Positions 20,056 through 31,112 of a DNA stretch of 64,000 nucleotides are shown one piece after another. The notes under the pieces were generated by a model, which saw only the letters and a program-made list of their open reading frames with translations, was not told the DNA's origin and made no database searches. A program made the position numbers and the translations under genes. The DNA is from Cheiracanthium punctorium (taxonomy: Eukaryota; Arthropoda; Arachnida; Araneae; Cheiracanthiidae), in NCBI GenBank assembly GCA_038373885.1, contig JAWZYV010019454.1, positions 1 to 64,000 on the forward strand, read 5' to 3'. Each line of letters begins with the position of its first letter. The first letter of the stretch is position 1.

Positions 20056-21996
20056 TTCTTCTTCTATGGAAGAACATATGCAGCATTTAGAAACTATTTT
20101 CCAAATTTGTTTGCAGGAAAATATTAAATTGAAATTATCTAAATGTAACTTTGCTAAGGACACTATAAAATGTTTGGGGTATGAGGTTAAACAAGGTCAA
20201 ATTATTCCAGATAATGCTAATATTGAAATTATCCAAAATTTGAAGCCACCTACTAATATAAAGGAACTACAGAGGTTTCTCGGTTCTGTAAATGTTTATA
20301 ACTGATTTATTGATCGGTATGCAAAATTAGACGTCCTTTAAATGATTTGTTAAAGAAAAACGCTAAATGGGATTGGTCAACAAACTGTCAGAAAAGTTTT
20401 GAAACCTTAAAAAATATTTTGATATCTAAACCTGTGTTACAATTATACGACGTTAAATTACCTATCCATGTATTTATTGATGCATCAAATTGTTCAGTTG
20501 GAGCTGTGTTGAAGCAGCCGGATGCCTCAGGTATCTTGCACCCGATTGCATATCATTCGAGATCGCTTCGATCATATGAAAAGAATTACACTATAACTGA
20601 ATTAGAATGTTTGGCTATCGTTGATGCCCTTGATAAATTTTATCATCACCTTCACGGTCTAAAAAATGTCAAAAATTTAAGAGGAAGATTATTCCGCTGG
20701 TCTCTTAAATTAAGTATGTTTGATTATGAAATAAAGTACCTAAAGGGCTCAACAAATGTCGAAGCTGATATGTTGTCAAGGATTCCTCCTTCTCAACATC
20801 TCCAACTAATTCAACCTTCGGTTTTATTGTTAGATGCTGAAGAAATTAAAAATCAACAATTAGCAGAAAATATGCATGGTCCTAAATATAAAATCATTAA
20901 TGATTTAATTACCATAAATAAGAAAGGATTCAAAAAAAATAGTGGTGCCTATGAGCTTAAGAAAAACTTTAATGAAAAATGCACATGAAAATTTTGGCCA
21001 TCCTGGTGTTCAAAAAATGTTAAGTATAATTTCACCTTCCTATTATTGGCCTCATATGACTCAAGATATTTCCAATTATGTTAAACATTGTTCGACTTGC
21101 CAATTCAACAAAAAACCTAAACAGAAGAAATTTGGTTTGTTACAGGCTGTACCTGCTACTGATGAACCCTTTGAATGTCTTTCTATTGATACTGTAGGAG
21201 GTTTCAACTATTACAATTCAACAAAAAATATCTACATCTAATAATTGACCATGCTACAAGATATGTTTGGGCCTTTCCTTCGAAAAGTGTCACTACTGAA
21301 ACCTATGTAAACTGTCTAAAGCAAATATTCAACATTCAAGCTCCTCAAAAGATACTTAGTGATAGAAATGCAGCTTTTACTGCTTCGCGTTTTAAAAAAT
21401 TCAACAAGAACTACAATACTAAACAACTATTAACTTCAGCTCATCATCCACAGACAAATGGAAAAATAGAGAGGTTAAATCAATCCATAGTTACTAGATT
21501 AAAATGTAAAGTTAACTCTTCACCTTCTAAAATTCCTTGGACTAAGTTACTAGAGCAGGTTATTAGTGAATATAATAACACACCTCATTCAGTAACGAAG
21601 TTTACACCTATGTATTTAATGTTTGGAAAATTGCCATATGACTCACCTATTTCGGAAAATACCTATCCTCCTGTTGATGAAGCTCGAAAATTAGCAAAAG
21701 AAAGTACAATAGAATTTCACAATAAAAATAAAATTAGATATGACAATAAATTCATAGAAGCTAATTTCGAACCAGGAGATCTTGTAATTTATGAAGAATT
21801 TAACTACCCAAATACACGTAAATTATCTCCTACTTTTTCAGGTCCTTATTCAATTGTAAACAAATGTGCTTCAGTTACATTCGAAATTGATAAACCTAAT
21901 TACCATACTAAGAAACCTACGGAAATAGTTCACTCTTCTAAATTAAGGCCTTATTTCCCTCCTGACAAATTAAAGCTAGCCCACGAAGGTGATTAA
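20056..21996 (+). pseudogene. Ty3/gypsy pol: partial RT, RNase H and integrase, broken
   Basis: The reverse transcriptase begins mid-domain, just after the catalytic YxDD motif, so gag, protease and most of RT are missing. Recognisable parts are KCNFAKDTIKCLGYEV and ELQRFLGSV (RT end), FIDASNCSVGAVL and YTITELECLAIVDA (RNase H), VEADMLSRIP (tether), and the integrase zinc finger (H-x4-H, then CSTC). The integrase core has D in SIDTVGG, D in LSDRNAAF and E in NGKIERLNQ, with 35 residues between the last two. Breaks are a TGA at 20303-20305, a one-base shift near 20328, a shift in an A run near 20935 and a shift near 21225. In RNase H the residues between HLHG and LKNVKN appear to be missing in frame. 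The end of integrase is open to TAA 21994-21996. Confidence 0.85.
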
Positions 21997-23112
21997 ATTT
22001 AATTAACAATAATTGATTTAAAAAAAAAGAGAGAAAAATAGAAAAAGAAAAAAAAATTATTCAAAATTTCTAAGTGTTGAGTTTGGAATCCTGAATACTC
22101 GACATAAATTCTATCGTCTATTCTTTTTTCTTTTATGCTTCTACCAACCTTTCTCTGTCACCCGCTTCTCCTAGTCATTGAAGAAGTCCCCAAGTCCGAG
22201 TGTGTGCGGTGTAAGTAAAACTGCACCTTTTTTCTTTGTATATTTTATAGATATTATGCAAACAATAAATGAAGCTAGACTTAGACTAGGCTGGGACTTC
22301 CTCTCAATAATCCCCCAGTTTTTCCCAACTGTCTATTGAGTCATTTCTTCCCCTTTTTTGGAAGCTATGAGGCAATGGCCAAGTTTTCTCTTTCGTAGTT
22401 GACAATGATCTTCCTTTTTCGGGATCATGTGAACCCATTTTTGTTGTCATACTATGGAGAGTTGAAAGTTTGGGTAAACTTAAATGCCTGCAAGTGGTAT
22501 TTACTGTACCCCATACCTGTGTGACGGTACTGCTGTTTCACAGCTATGGTTTTCGAAATTTTCTAAACACTACGCACTTTTTTACGTTGCCTTTACACTA
22601 AATAAATTTACTCCATTTTGCCAACTGCATTTTGCCAATTATTTTGCCAACCATTTTGCCAAGTTATTTTCATTCCATTCACTTTATGCCATGCAAGCCA
22701 AAGCCATAAGTATTTGCCAAAGAAAATGAATGTCAGCCATGTTTATTCCATTTTGTTTAATTATATTACTATATTGTTGTACAGTATTATTGTATCCCAC
22801 CTAGGTTGTAAATATTTTACTAGTGATATTTTGAAAAAAATTGTGCGCACTCATTGTTTTATTGTTTATTGTAAGATTTTCGTACTATTGCATCATTATG
22901 TTTTGTCAAATTTTAGATACTGCATCCTGCCCCTCAAGTGTTGTACAACATAACTCCAGAATTCTAGTCAGAAAAATTTAAGGTGTCTAAACTTGAAAAT
23001 TAGATTAGTTCGCAGTTTTTAAGATTAGGTTGCAAGGACGTCTGACTCGCAAGTGAGAGACTGGCCACCTCAATGATATTGCTCGTCAGACTTCTTTTGC
23101 CGGGGGGGATAT
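21997..23112 (+). other. Gypsy 3' untranslated region and polypurine tract
   Basis: Between the integrase stop and the LTR lie about 1.1 kb with no envelope gene I can recognise. The two small frames at 22484-22953 translate repeated TTTTGCCAA motifs (22610-22665) and carry no known domain. The stretch CCGGGGGGGATAT immediately before 23113 is a plausible polypurine tract priming plus-strand synthesis. Confidence 0.6.
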
Positions 23113-23595
23113 TGTAATGTATAAAAAGGTAATTTGGGTTTTACTAGTTTGGGTATTGTTCAAGCGGGTACTTTCACTGTAAGTTTTGCTTTCCTGTCAT
23201 ACTTGCCACGCGCGCTCTGGAGCTATGTTTTATTTATTTTGTTATTTGTCAGACATCAGGCCGTCGATTCTGAGTACTTTAGAGTGTACACGTGTCCCCA
23301 CGCCCTTGTAGCCCCGGATGCGGGTCATGTTGGTAAATGTGTGGGGTTCGATCAAAGATAAGAGAGAGGCGGTGTTAGGTATTCGCAAACCACGTGGTGT
23401 GGTAAGCGTAAATACTCCCGCACATCGAAAATCGAGAGACTTCTGCCACTGGAACTGCTTAATGAGTCGACGCTGATTCTTGTACCCGTCTCCCCTCCCC
23501 TCTTCTCATTCTAAATTGTAACTTAAATGTAATGTTCAATAAACCATATTACCTGCCTTAACTCTGAAACTTTACTTGAAATATCTGACGTCTCA
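23113..23595 (+). repeat. 3' LTR of the gypsy element
   Basis: The segment starts TGTAATGTATAAAAAGG directly after the polypurine tract and ends near ACGTCTCA, fitting the TG...CA rule. It carries AATAAA at 23538-23543, about 55 bases before the proposed end. No second copy exists in the window, so the boundary at the right is inferred. The small frame at 23134-23361 lies wholly inside the LTR and is not a gene. Confidence 0.65.
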
Positions 23596-24144
23596 TATAT
23601 ATATATACTGACACATAAAGTCACAATTGTAGTGTTATCAATATACATACATGTTGCCTATGTGGTCCCCTGCAGTGCTCAAAATGGATATATATTGCTT
23701 AATCCCTGACTTGGGTATTCTAGCACTGCTTTTTTTAATAAATTTTTTTATGCTTGTCTGAAGTGCTCAGTTCCTGGATTATTCAATAGCTCAAGTTCCT
23801 AACCACGTTAAATTAATACAATAACGATTTCAATAGATAATTTATTTTTTTTGAGTCACTTGTCCGTAAACTAAAACAGAACGGAACATTCAAAGACCGT
23901 GATGGAAAACAACACTGAGCATACAGGATTGGGGAACCTTTTCAGTTGCATTGTCATTTCAATGATGAGGATGAGCAAGTCAAACCTGAGTTCGTTAATA
24001 GGTTGAACAACGTCCCTTCCGTATGCTGCCTGAACTTGTTGTGCAGTGAAAACAGCTTCACATTTCTGCCCTTTTTATCCATATGCTCAGATGGTTAAAA
24101 TCATCGATATAAAAGAACAACTGAACAGACATCCCAAATGGACA
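23596..24144. other. Unassigned sequence
   Basis: A short TA run follows the LTR near 23596-23608. Nothing else was recognised. Confidence 0.5.
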
Positions 24145-24353
24145 CCAACGCTGAAAAAGTGCATAATTTTCCATCGCTCGATTTAACTACCAGCAGCATG
24201 GCAATCCACCGAATCACCAATCACATGCCACCCAGACAGCTGCGTCAAAGAGGTTCTTCGCCTCTCTGGCACCCAATTGGCGATTCGATCGAACGCCATG
24301 CTGCTGGTAGTTAAATCCAGCAATGGAAACGGCCGCTTTTTTTTCAGCGTTGG
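24145..24353. mobile_element. Palindromic foldback element
   Basis: The left end CCAACGCTGAAAAA is mirrored by TTTTTTCAGCGTTGG at the right end. Inside, ATTTAACTACCAGCAGCATG (left) is mirrored by CATGCTGCTGGTAGTTAAAT (right), and CGAATCACCAAT by ATTGGCGATTCG. The 209-bp unit is thus an inverted pair. Single half-units occur at 3930-4062 and 40715-40835. The minus-strand frame over it is not a gene. Confidence 0.75.
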
Positions 24354-24561
24354 GCGGTCAACCCAGCTATAAATAGTTAAAATCCAACTCGATATCTTCG
24401 TTCCGAGAAATCGAATTAATTGATTGTCAAACACGTTGGCATAATCGAAGACAAAACTCTGACGAATGGTTAAAAACAGAATGCTTCCCAGTGTTAATTC
24501 TCCAACAACTTATAAAAATAGACGCAATTTACTTAATTCAGTGTGGATAGCGATGTTAATA

Positions 24562-25970
24562 CACTGCTGGCCATCGTAAATGCAACACCCTGAAGGAAGC
24601 ATGCAAATAATATGAAATTTACAACATGCATTAGCTGAGGTGAGATATGCAAATGATTAGAATTTCAGCGCAGACGCACATCAAGCGCGCCTGTGGCGCC
24701 ACCTCAAAGCGCTATTTAAGGCTAGGAGATTTCGACGGTTTCAAGTACAGCAATTGTGTTTTTCTTGCTTTTTTTTCAAAAAAACGATAAATTATGCCTC
24801 GTAGGAAACAACGATCATCTTTTGATCAAGTATCCGAGTTTGACAGAGGAAGGATAGTGGCATACCGAGATTGTGGGTTATCTTTCAGGGAAATCGGTCG
24901 TCGTATTGGACGAAACCAAACAACTGTGATGCGGATATGTGATCGTTGGGTGCAGGAGGGTACGACGGACAGACGTGATCGACCGCATCGACCTCAGTGC
25001 ACCACGTCACGTGATGACAGGCAGATTGTACGCATGGCAGTGACGGACCGCTCAGTCACATCACGAACCATATCACAGCAGATTCAGTCTGTAACGCATC
25101 ATCCAGTGTATGCGCGTACCATTCGACGTCGTTTACAGCAGAATGGTCTGTCCGCAAGACGTCCGTTGCTTTGTCTACCTCTGACGCGGAACCACAGACG
25201 TCTCCGCCGCCAATGGTGCGATGAAAGAAGGATGTGGACGACAGAATGGAATGAAATTCTCTTTACTGACGAGTCACGCTTCTGTATGCAACACCACGAC
25301 GGTCGGATTCGAGTCTGGAGACACCGTGGAGAGAGGATGCTGAACAGCTGCATTATGCACCGTCACACTGGTCCTGCACCGGGTATTATGGTATGGGGCG
25401 GTATCGGATATCTCTCTCGCACTCCTCTAGTACGCATTGCCGGTACTTTAACCAGCCAGCGCTACATCTCCGAGGTGTTGGAGCCAGTTGTCCTTTCTTA
25501 CCTTCAGGGCTTGCCAACAGCCATATTTCAGCAGGATAATGCACGGCCACACGTGGCACGCATTGTCCAAGGGTTCTTCGTCAATCACCAGATTGAACTG
25601 CTTCCCTGGCCGGCGCGCTCTCCGGATCTTTCGCCGATAGAAAACATGTGGTCCATGGTTGCTCAACGACTGACCCAGAGTTCATCCCCAGCTGTCACAC
25701 CAGATCAACTTTGGCAACGTGTGGAAGCTGCTTGGTCTGCTGTACCCCAAGAACACATTCAAAGTCTCTTTGAATCAATGCCGAGGCGTGTGGCAGCTGT
25801 GATCTCCAACAACGGCGGCTACTCTGGGTACTGATTTTGGCAGGAACCACGCTTCATAGAATGCTGTAAATTTAATCATTTGTTACTTGGTCAACATGTT
25901 ATCTACACAATAAATTTTGTTGTGATATCTCTTGTTTTTCTTGGTGTTGCAATTTGGGTGGCCAGCAGTG
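24562..25970 (+). mobile_element. Full-length Tc1 element, structurally intact
   Basis: The element is 1409 bp, bounded by TA on both sides. Its ends are 28-bp inverted repeats beginning CACTGCTGGCCA and containing TGCAACACC, with about four mismatches between the two sides. A single intact transposase frame fills the middle. Both ends, the TA duplication and the coding region are preserved, so this is the youngest autonomous-looking element in the window. Confidence 0.92.
24794..25834 (+). CDS. Tc1 family transposase, DD34E, intact
   Basis: This 346-residue enzyme would bind the element ends and catalyse cut-and-paste transposition into TA sites in the nucleus. Residues about 10-60 form the first helix-turn-helix (FREIGRRIGRNQTTVMRICD). 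A GRPR-like basic linker follows (RRDRPHRP, about 60-68), then a second helix-turn-helix to about residue 115. The RNase H-like core has D in LFTDESRF, D in FQQDNARPH and E in SPDLSPIENMW, with 34 residues between the last two. Length equals the usual Tc1 size of about 340. The ATG at 24794 is chosen because it precedes the first helix closely and no upstream in-frame start extends the domain. No stop or frameshift is present. Base composition is richer in GC than the flanks, consistent with recent arrival. Very similar proteins are, to my knowledge, abundant in spider genomes. Confidence 0.95.
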   Translation: MPRRKQRSSFDQVSEFDRGRIVAYRDCGLSFREIGRRIGRNQTTVMRICDRWVQEGTTDRRDRPHRPQCTTSRDDRQIVRMAVTDRSVTSRTISQQIQSVTHHPVYARTIRRRLQQNGLSARRPLLCLPLTRNHRRLRRQWCDERRMWTTEWNEILFTDESRFCMQHHDGRIRVWRHRGERMLNSCIMHRHTGPAPGIMVWGGIGYLSRTPLVRIAGTLTSQRYISEVLEPVVLSYLQGLPTAIFQQDNARPHVARIVQGFFVNHQIELLPWPARSPDLSPIENMWSMVAQRLTQSSSPAVTPDQLWQRVEAAWSAVPQEHIQSLFESMPRRVAAVISNNGGYSGY

Positions 25971-26030
25971 TACATTTCATATCATGTTATTTCGTCGTCC
26001 ATGGTAAAAATCTCTGTTTTACACTTTACT

Positions 26031-26250
26031 GAGTAGCTTTGAGATCAGAAGGTCCCGTGAGTGAACAAACAGCATAAGGGGAAACGAAATAAAGTCAGTA
26101 GCAAACGGCGATTAGCTGTTACGCGCAATGACCCCCTGATTGCATTCGGCTCCTAAATAATTAATGGCAATTAATCAGCCAAGCGTATTATGCACAGTTG
26201 CTCGTCACTCTGCCTGGAAGTATTGCATTAATTGAATTAATATGTTGTCT
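26031..26250. repeat. Ancient direct repeat, copy 1 of 2
   Basis: It shares with 28120-28330 the ordered blocks GGTCCC, CATAAGG, AAAGTCAGTA, CGATTAG, CAATGACCC, GGCAATTAATCAGCCA, TTATGCA and AATTGAATTAAT. The copies lie 2.1 kb apart in the same orientation. No coding capacity is visible. Confidence 0.55.
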
Positions 26251-26608
26251 CAGTGGCGTGGGATTTACATTTTGTTTTTTAGTTACACTAATCCCGCTAG
26301 TGCATTAAATAGAAATGTCTGATACTTCATAGCTGAGCGCCCCCGTTCTTCTCACTGGGACGTTTGCTTAGTTTTTTCATATAAAAGAAATATTTTTATG
26401 CTAAGAAATATTTACTTCGAGAAAATGAATTTTTCAACTCGAACTTCTGGTAATTTTCGAAAAATCGTTAAAAATAGTATATTTAGGGAATTCGATTTTT
26501 AAATTGCTGAAGAGAGAAAGCAAAGAGAGTGTAAGTGATACCTTCCATCTGCGAAAATGCTTCGAAATTGACTTGAAATGTCCATGACATCCTGGGACAT
26601 TCAAAAAC

Positions 26609-26845
26609 ATTCTCTAATATCATAGAACATTCTTTGATTTATCAATCACTCTGCAAAATGCTTGAACTCAATTCCATGTTGATGCACTGACTTCCATTAG
26701 AGGAACATTTAACAACCTTCTGGGACTCTCTGGAATATCTTAGAACATTGTTAATCTTTCTTCAAAATATTTAAAACTCGATTCCACAATGCTTCATTGG
26801 CTTCCCTTTAGTGGAACATTCAACAATATTCTGACTATTCAGTCT
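26609..26845. repeat. Diverged tandem duplication, about 120 bp units
   Basis: Two units (about 26609-26727 and 26730-26845) share AATATC, TAGAACATT, CAAAAT, CTC(A/G)ATTCCA, GGCTTCCCTTTAG-like, GGAACATT and CAACAATATTCTG-like blocks in the same order. Confidence 0.5.
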
Positions 26846-27304
26846 GTTAAAAGCATGTCCCCGTATTATCAAACCTCAGGTTTATTATGGAAATGAATAG
26901 CACATAATAATTTATTTCAGCCGCTCGGAACATGACCACGTGATAACTGTTAATAATCATCTTTGTTCCTTGCCAGACGAGCCCTCTTACTGCATTAGAT
27001 GCCTAAGAGCTGTAACATCTATTCATGGAAATACGATGATAATTTCATGAATCATGTCATATGAAGAATCATCACATTACACGTCATCGAAAATTTATTT
27101 TTTTCTAGCTCAAAAGAATGCTTCAGTTTACATTGAATTCAAGATTTCGTTGCAAAAAAAGGCAGCCCCAAGTACTCAAGTTTACGAAAAACTGTAAAAA
27201 ATATTTGGGGATACGACACAATTTAACGAGAAAGGCAGCTTCATCTTTTGAGGAATACAAGAACTAACGATTGAAGCTATATCCTTTTGGTACCTAACGA
27301 AAGA

Positions 27305-27335
<31 letters not shown>

Positions 27336-27336
27336 T
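27305..27336. repeat. Short TA microsatellite
   Basis: Uninterrupted alternating TA for about 26 bases, with a near-perfect TA-rich approach. Confidence 0.8.
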
Positions 27337-27569
27337 ACTGGAAATAGTGTACATGTAATTTCAAACGCCGGTAGAAGGGAGTTGTCTTCTTTTTTGCAGC
27401 AAGCCCTTTAGTTGTTAGATTTAATTTAAGTAGCAACTGCAGCAAGTTCTTTAAGTTAACATGTTATTAATACTATTATAATAAGAAGATTTATCAAGTA
27501 AAACAGTCTGATCACCTTTATCAACTTTAGTGATAAGTAAATTAGGGTTTGAGTTGAGTTCCTTTAAAG

Positions 27570-27643
27570 CAGTTTTTCTGAGAACGAGACATGTTAGGTT
27601 TGACGTGCAAAATTGGCATTTCTCGTTCTCAAAATACTGCCTT
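27570..27643. repeat. Long hairpin with about 24-bp arms
   Basis: GCAGTTTTTCTGAGAACGAG on the left pairs with CTCGTTCTCAAAATACTGC on the right, separated by about 26 bases. Arms contain two or three mismatches. It may be the core of a decayed palindromic element. Confidence 0.6.
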
Positions 27644-28119
27644 TTGTTAAGTATACCTTACGCGCCTTATTTCACAATGCTCTAACTATTTCAAATATTA
27701 TGAGTGTCGGTTTCATTAATATAAATAAGAATTATTGTGCTGCCAGACGATTCTTGCATGCGCAGATTGTAAAAACCTCTGACAGAGAAAGCGCCCTCTA
27801 ATAGCACTGTTTTGAGACCTCTTTTTTCAATTTTATTAGAAACTTATCCTTGTATTTTAATCCATGAAATCCTTACATCATAATATAGGATAAAAATAAC
27901 ATCGATAATAACATCATAAAATAAATTATTTTTATTAATTCATTATCATATGAACTGAGAACAAAGCGATAGTGAATGGTGAAAAACCTCGATATAGTTA
28001 TGCTAAAACTGATAAAGATCTTCCCAATTCATTCATTCTATTGAGGTTAGTGATTAATATTTCATATCTCTTGGAATTTTGCGATAGGCGGGGGAAAGTT
28101 GCCACTTTACGCATTGCTG

Positions 28120-28330
28120 AACAGCTTTCGGATCGGCGGGTCCCAAAAGTAAATCACCATAAGGCGAAGTGGAATGAAGTCAGTATCAAATGACGATTAG
28201 TTATATTATACTCAATGACCCTCGATTGATTTCGAATTTAGATCATTAACGGTAATTAATCAGTCACTCGTGTTATGCATAACAGCTTGTCATTTCACTC
28301 GTTCTGTTGTAATTTAATTAATGTGTCAGC
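28120..28330. repeat. Ancient direct repeat, copy 2 of 2
   Basis: Second copy of the 26031-26250 repeat, more AT-rich, same order of shared blocks. Confidence 0.55.
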
Positions 28331-30189
28331 ATTGATCATTGTACGAATCCAATAAATGGAAGGAGTGTTTATAGGATGGGTAAAACGTTATTTTGTTTTT
28401 ATGTCGTCAGATAGAAAATACACCGTGTAATATTTTGGGATTCGAAATTTTTTGGAATTGTTTATTAGCAACAAGCAGATCAGCTTTTGTTCTAAATAAG
28501 TTTTAACAAAATCGTTAGGTATTTACATCATTGTTGTTAAAAATGGACTACAAGAAGTAAAATTTTCGGCCTATACGTATTTTTTTAATAATTAAATCCA
28601 TACCTATGTAATTCAGAAAAGGTTTTTAAATGTGTTTTTTTTTTTCACTTGAGCTGTACACTGTCTCAGAACAGCAATCAAATGTAAGTTAATCTTCCCA
28701 TCTTGATGCCAAGAATAACTCATAATTATTTCAAATAACGCAAAAAGGCACTACTCTACTGATTTCGGGCTAGGAATCAGGTACTATAACTATTACGGAA
28801 TCTTGATGGAGACAGTAAACTAAAGTGTTAAGGCGCGTTACAACTGCCCCAGAGGTGTGCTTTGAACATAGAGGACCTGGAGCCAAGAGAGATTTTAAGT
28901 GCACCATCTAAATTTAGCTTACACGGTACACAGCAGATTCAATCGAGAAAGGAGTTCTTTACCCTCTCTTAAGCACTGGCCAAGCCTTTGCTGCTTCGCT
29001 TTCAGTGTTCTTATGCTGATGTAATTTAACCGAATGAACTAATGTCGGACTCATTCGGCAAATGATGCGTGCGTTTTCTTCGCGTGTAACCCGAATTAGG
29101 ACGTATTCTCTTCCAGAAATGCCTGCTGAAATATTCTAAAAAGTATTCCCAGTAAATCGGACTCAAATATTTTAAATATTCCGTAAATGCATGTGTAGAC
29201 ATCTTCATTGAGGTAGGTGCATTGCATTCAGGAAGTCTATGTACGCATTTGTGAAATCTTATTGAATATCTGATTCTGACTTGCTGGAAATACCACCTTT
29301 AAGAGCAATACTAAAATTAGCCTTAACGAAATTATCTGGTACAATGCAATTCAGAATGATTTAGTATAGCTGTTGTAAATGAACACTATAATACGTTTTC
29401 TAATAATTTGTTGGACAACTATCCAAATCAGAATCACAGGATAAATGTGAAATAATTAACGATGAATTTAGCTGGTGTTAAAAAAATAGCCTCGTGGATT
29501 TTAAAATCTCAGAGCAGCTCCCGAAAAAGAAAAATGCGTTATTTTATTTTAAAGAAAGACTTTTTTAAAGAAGATTTAAAAGATGCATGCTTTATTCAGT
29601 TTATTTTATTTTATGCAGTTTATTTCACTTTATAAAATATAGTCGTCATTTTTTTCCATTCCATATTCATTTGACTTTTTAACAATTTAAATTGCGCAAT
29701 AATTGCAAGTTCGTGTTTGTTTTTAATATAAATGTCACCTAAAGAGATACTTGGAAATATTAAGAGCTTGAATATAATTTTTTTACGCGCAGTCTCTCTT
29801 CATTTCATAATTCTAATGTACTTTTCATTTGTGCTTTTTGAAACATTTTATTGAATATAAAACTGTTTAAAATATTTTTTTAAAAGAAGGTATGAAATCT
29901 TTTCTTACTTTTTTTTGACAGAATTTTATTTTGGTCAATCAGTAGTCTGAAACTTTTTTAGAACTTTTAGTACGCTGTTACATACCAAACGTTGGTGTCA
30001 AATTTGGAAAAAGACAATTTTCGAAGTTTTAATAGAGACGAACTTTTACTGCACAAGCACTGCGTACAGTGCTAACCTTTAGTAAGTTCAAATTTCGTTA
30101 TTTTTGCTTATCAACAACATTATTTTGTCAGTAATAACTTTACTAAAGAACTTTAATTATACTGTGTAAATGAATCTATTCATGCTTAA
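28331..30189. other. Unassigned intergenic stretch
   Basis: No gene was recognised. The 60-codon minus-strand frame at 29026-29208 contains no known motif. Confidence 0.5.
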
Positions 30190-30404
30190 AGTCTTCCTAG
30201 CTCTCAAAATACCCGATTTCACAACTCGGGAGCCACCCTAACAAAACATAAATTCGAATTTTTCTCTGATCAAAATTTACTGTAGACGGACTTTCAATGG
30301 TTTATATTTATGAATGTAAATAACATTTATCAATATCTATCAATAGCAAAAAATATTTATTCACACCAAACACGCAACATTCGTGACTTTATAACGTTTA
30401 AAAA

Positions 30405-31012
30405 ACTGCTGGTAACTCGAAACTAGGAAACTTCTCTTAATCCTGAAAATAAAGCTATATCAAGAACTGCTGGTAAGTCGATAGTAAGAAACTTCTAGCA
30501 TATTCCGAAAATAAATCCGTATAAAAAATTGTTGGTAGGTTTGCGTTAGTCCGGTTGGGAGAAGCGTCATTCGAGTTGCGAGTTCGATTCTAGGACCAAC
30601 CAAAGACCGTCGTCCTTGCTAACGGCGACTCTGGGGCACGTTAAATACGTCGTGGCCGCAATGTCCTCCAAGTTCCCATACAAAAGGATACTTCTGGAGG
30701 TGGAAAAACTAAGCCTTGGGTCTTCTGCATGGTATTTACTTCAAAATTAAGAAGCTCCCGTTAACAATCGATAGTGCTGCCATCTATTGGCCCCCAAATG
30801 ACGTAAAAGTGAAATATTCGGGAGTTTGTGGTAGAAATTAATACTCCTGGAAAGTACTGTTGCTATCGATTTAATCTGGATTTGGGGCTGGTACAAAATC
30901 GTGTAAAATGTAGAATTGCCTAGCCCTTAAAATCCATTGGGGGGGGGGGATATGCCGGTTAAGTCGATACTAAGAAACTGCTCTTGTATTCCAAAAATGA
31001 AGCTGTATTTAT
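30405..31012. repeat. About 59-bp repeats interrupted by an insertion
   Basis: Units at about 30409-30466 and 30467-30530 share CTGCTGGTAAGTCGA, TAAGAAACTTCT and GAAAATAAA. A third unit at about 30952-31012 shares GGTTAAGTCGATACTAAGAAA. A SINE-like insertion lies between the second and third units. Wider similarity between 30210-30280 and 31038-31110 (TTTCACAACTCG) suggests an even larger duplication. Confidence 0.55.
30536..30730 (+). mobile_element. tRNA-derived SINE-like element, family C
   Basis: A tRNA-like head has a B box (GAGTTCGATTC near 30580-30591) preceded by GTCCGGTTGGGAG. A GC-richer body follows (GGCGACTCTGGGGCACG, TTCCCATACAAAAGGATAC). No target duplication could be fixed, so the 3' limit is uncertain. 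The inserted material may reach about 30950. It is not the same body as families A or B. Confidence 0.55.
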
Positions 31013-31112
31013 TTGAAGTCCTTAAAATTTTACGAATTACATTTCACAACTCGAAAGCTATCTCAACGGAACACAGCCTAGAATTTTTTTTTCACCTAAT
31101 GATTCAGATTGT

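Noticed and set aside
22484..22953. Possible envelope gene downstream of gypsy integrase
   Set aside because: Two short overlapping frames driven by TTTTGCCAA repeats; no signal peptide, cleavage site or fusion motif.
25099..25666. Minus-strand frames inside the Tc1 element
   Set aside because: Shadows of the intact plus-strand transposase.
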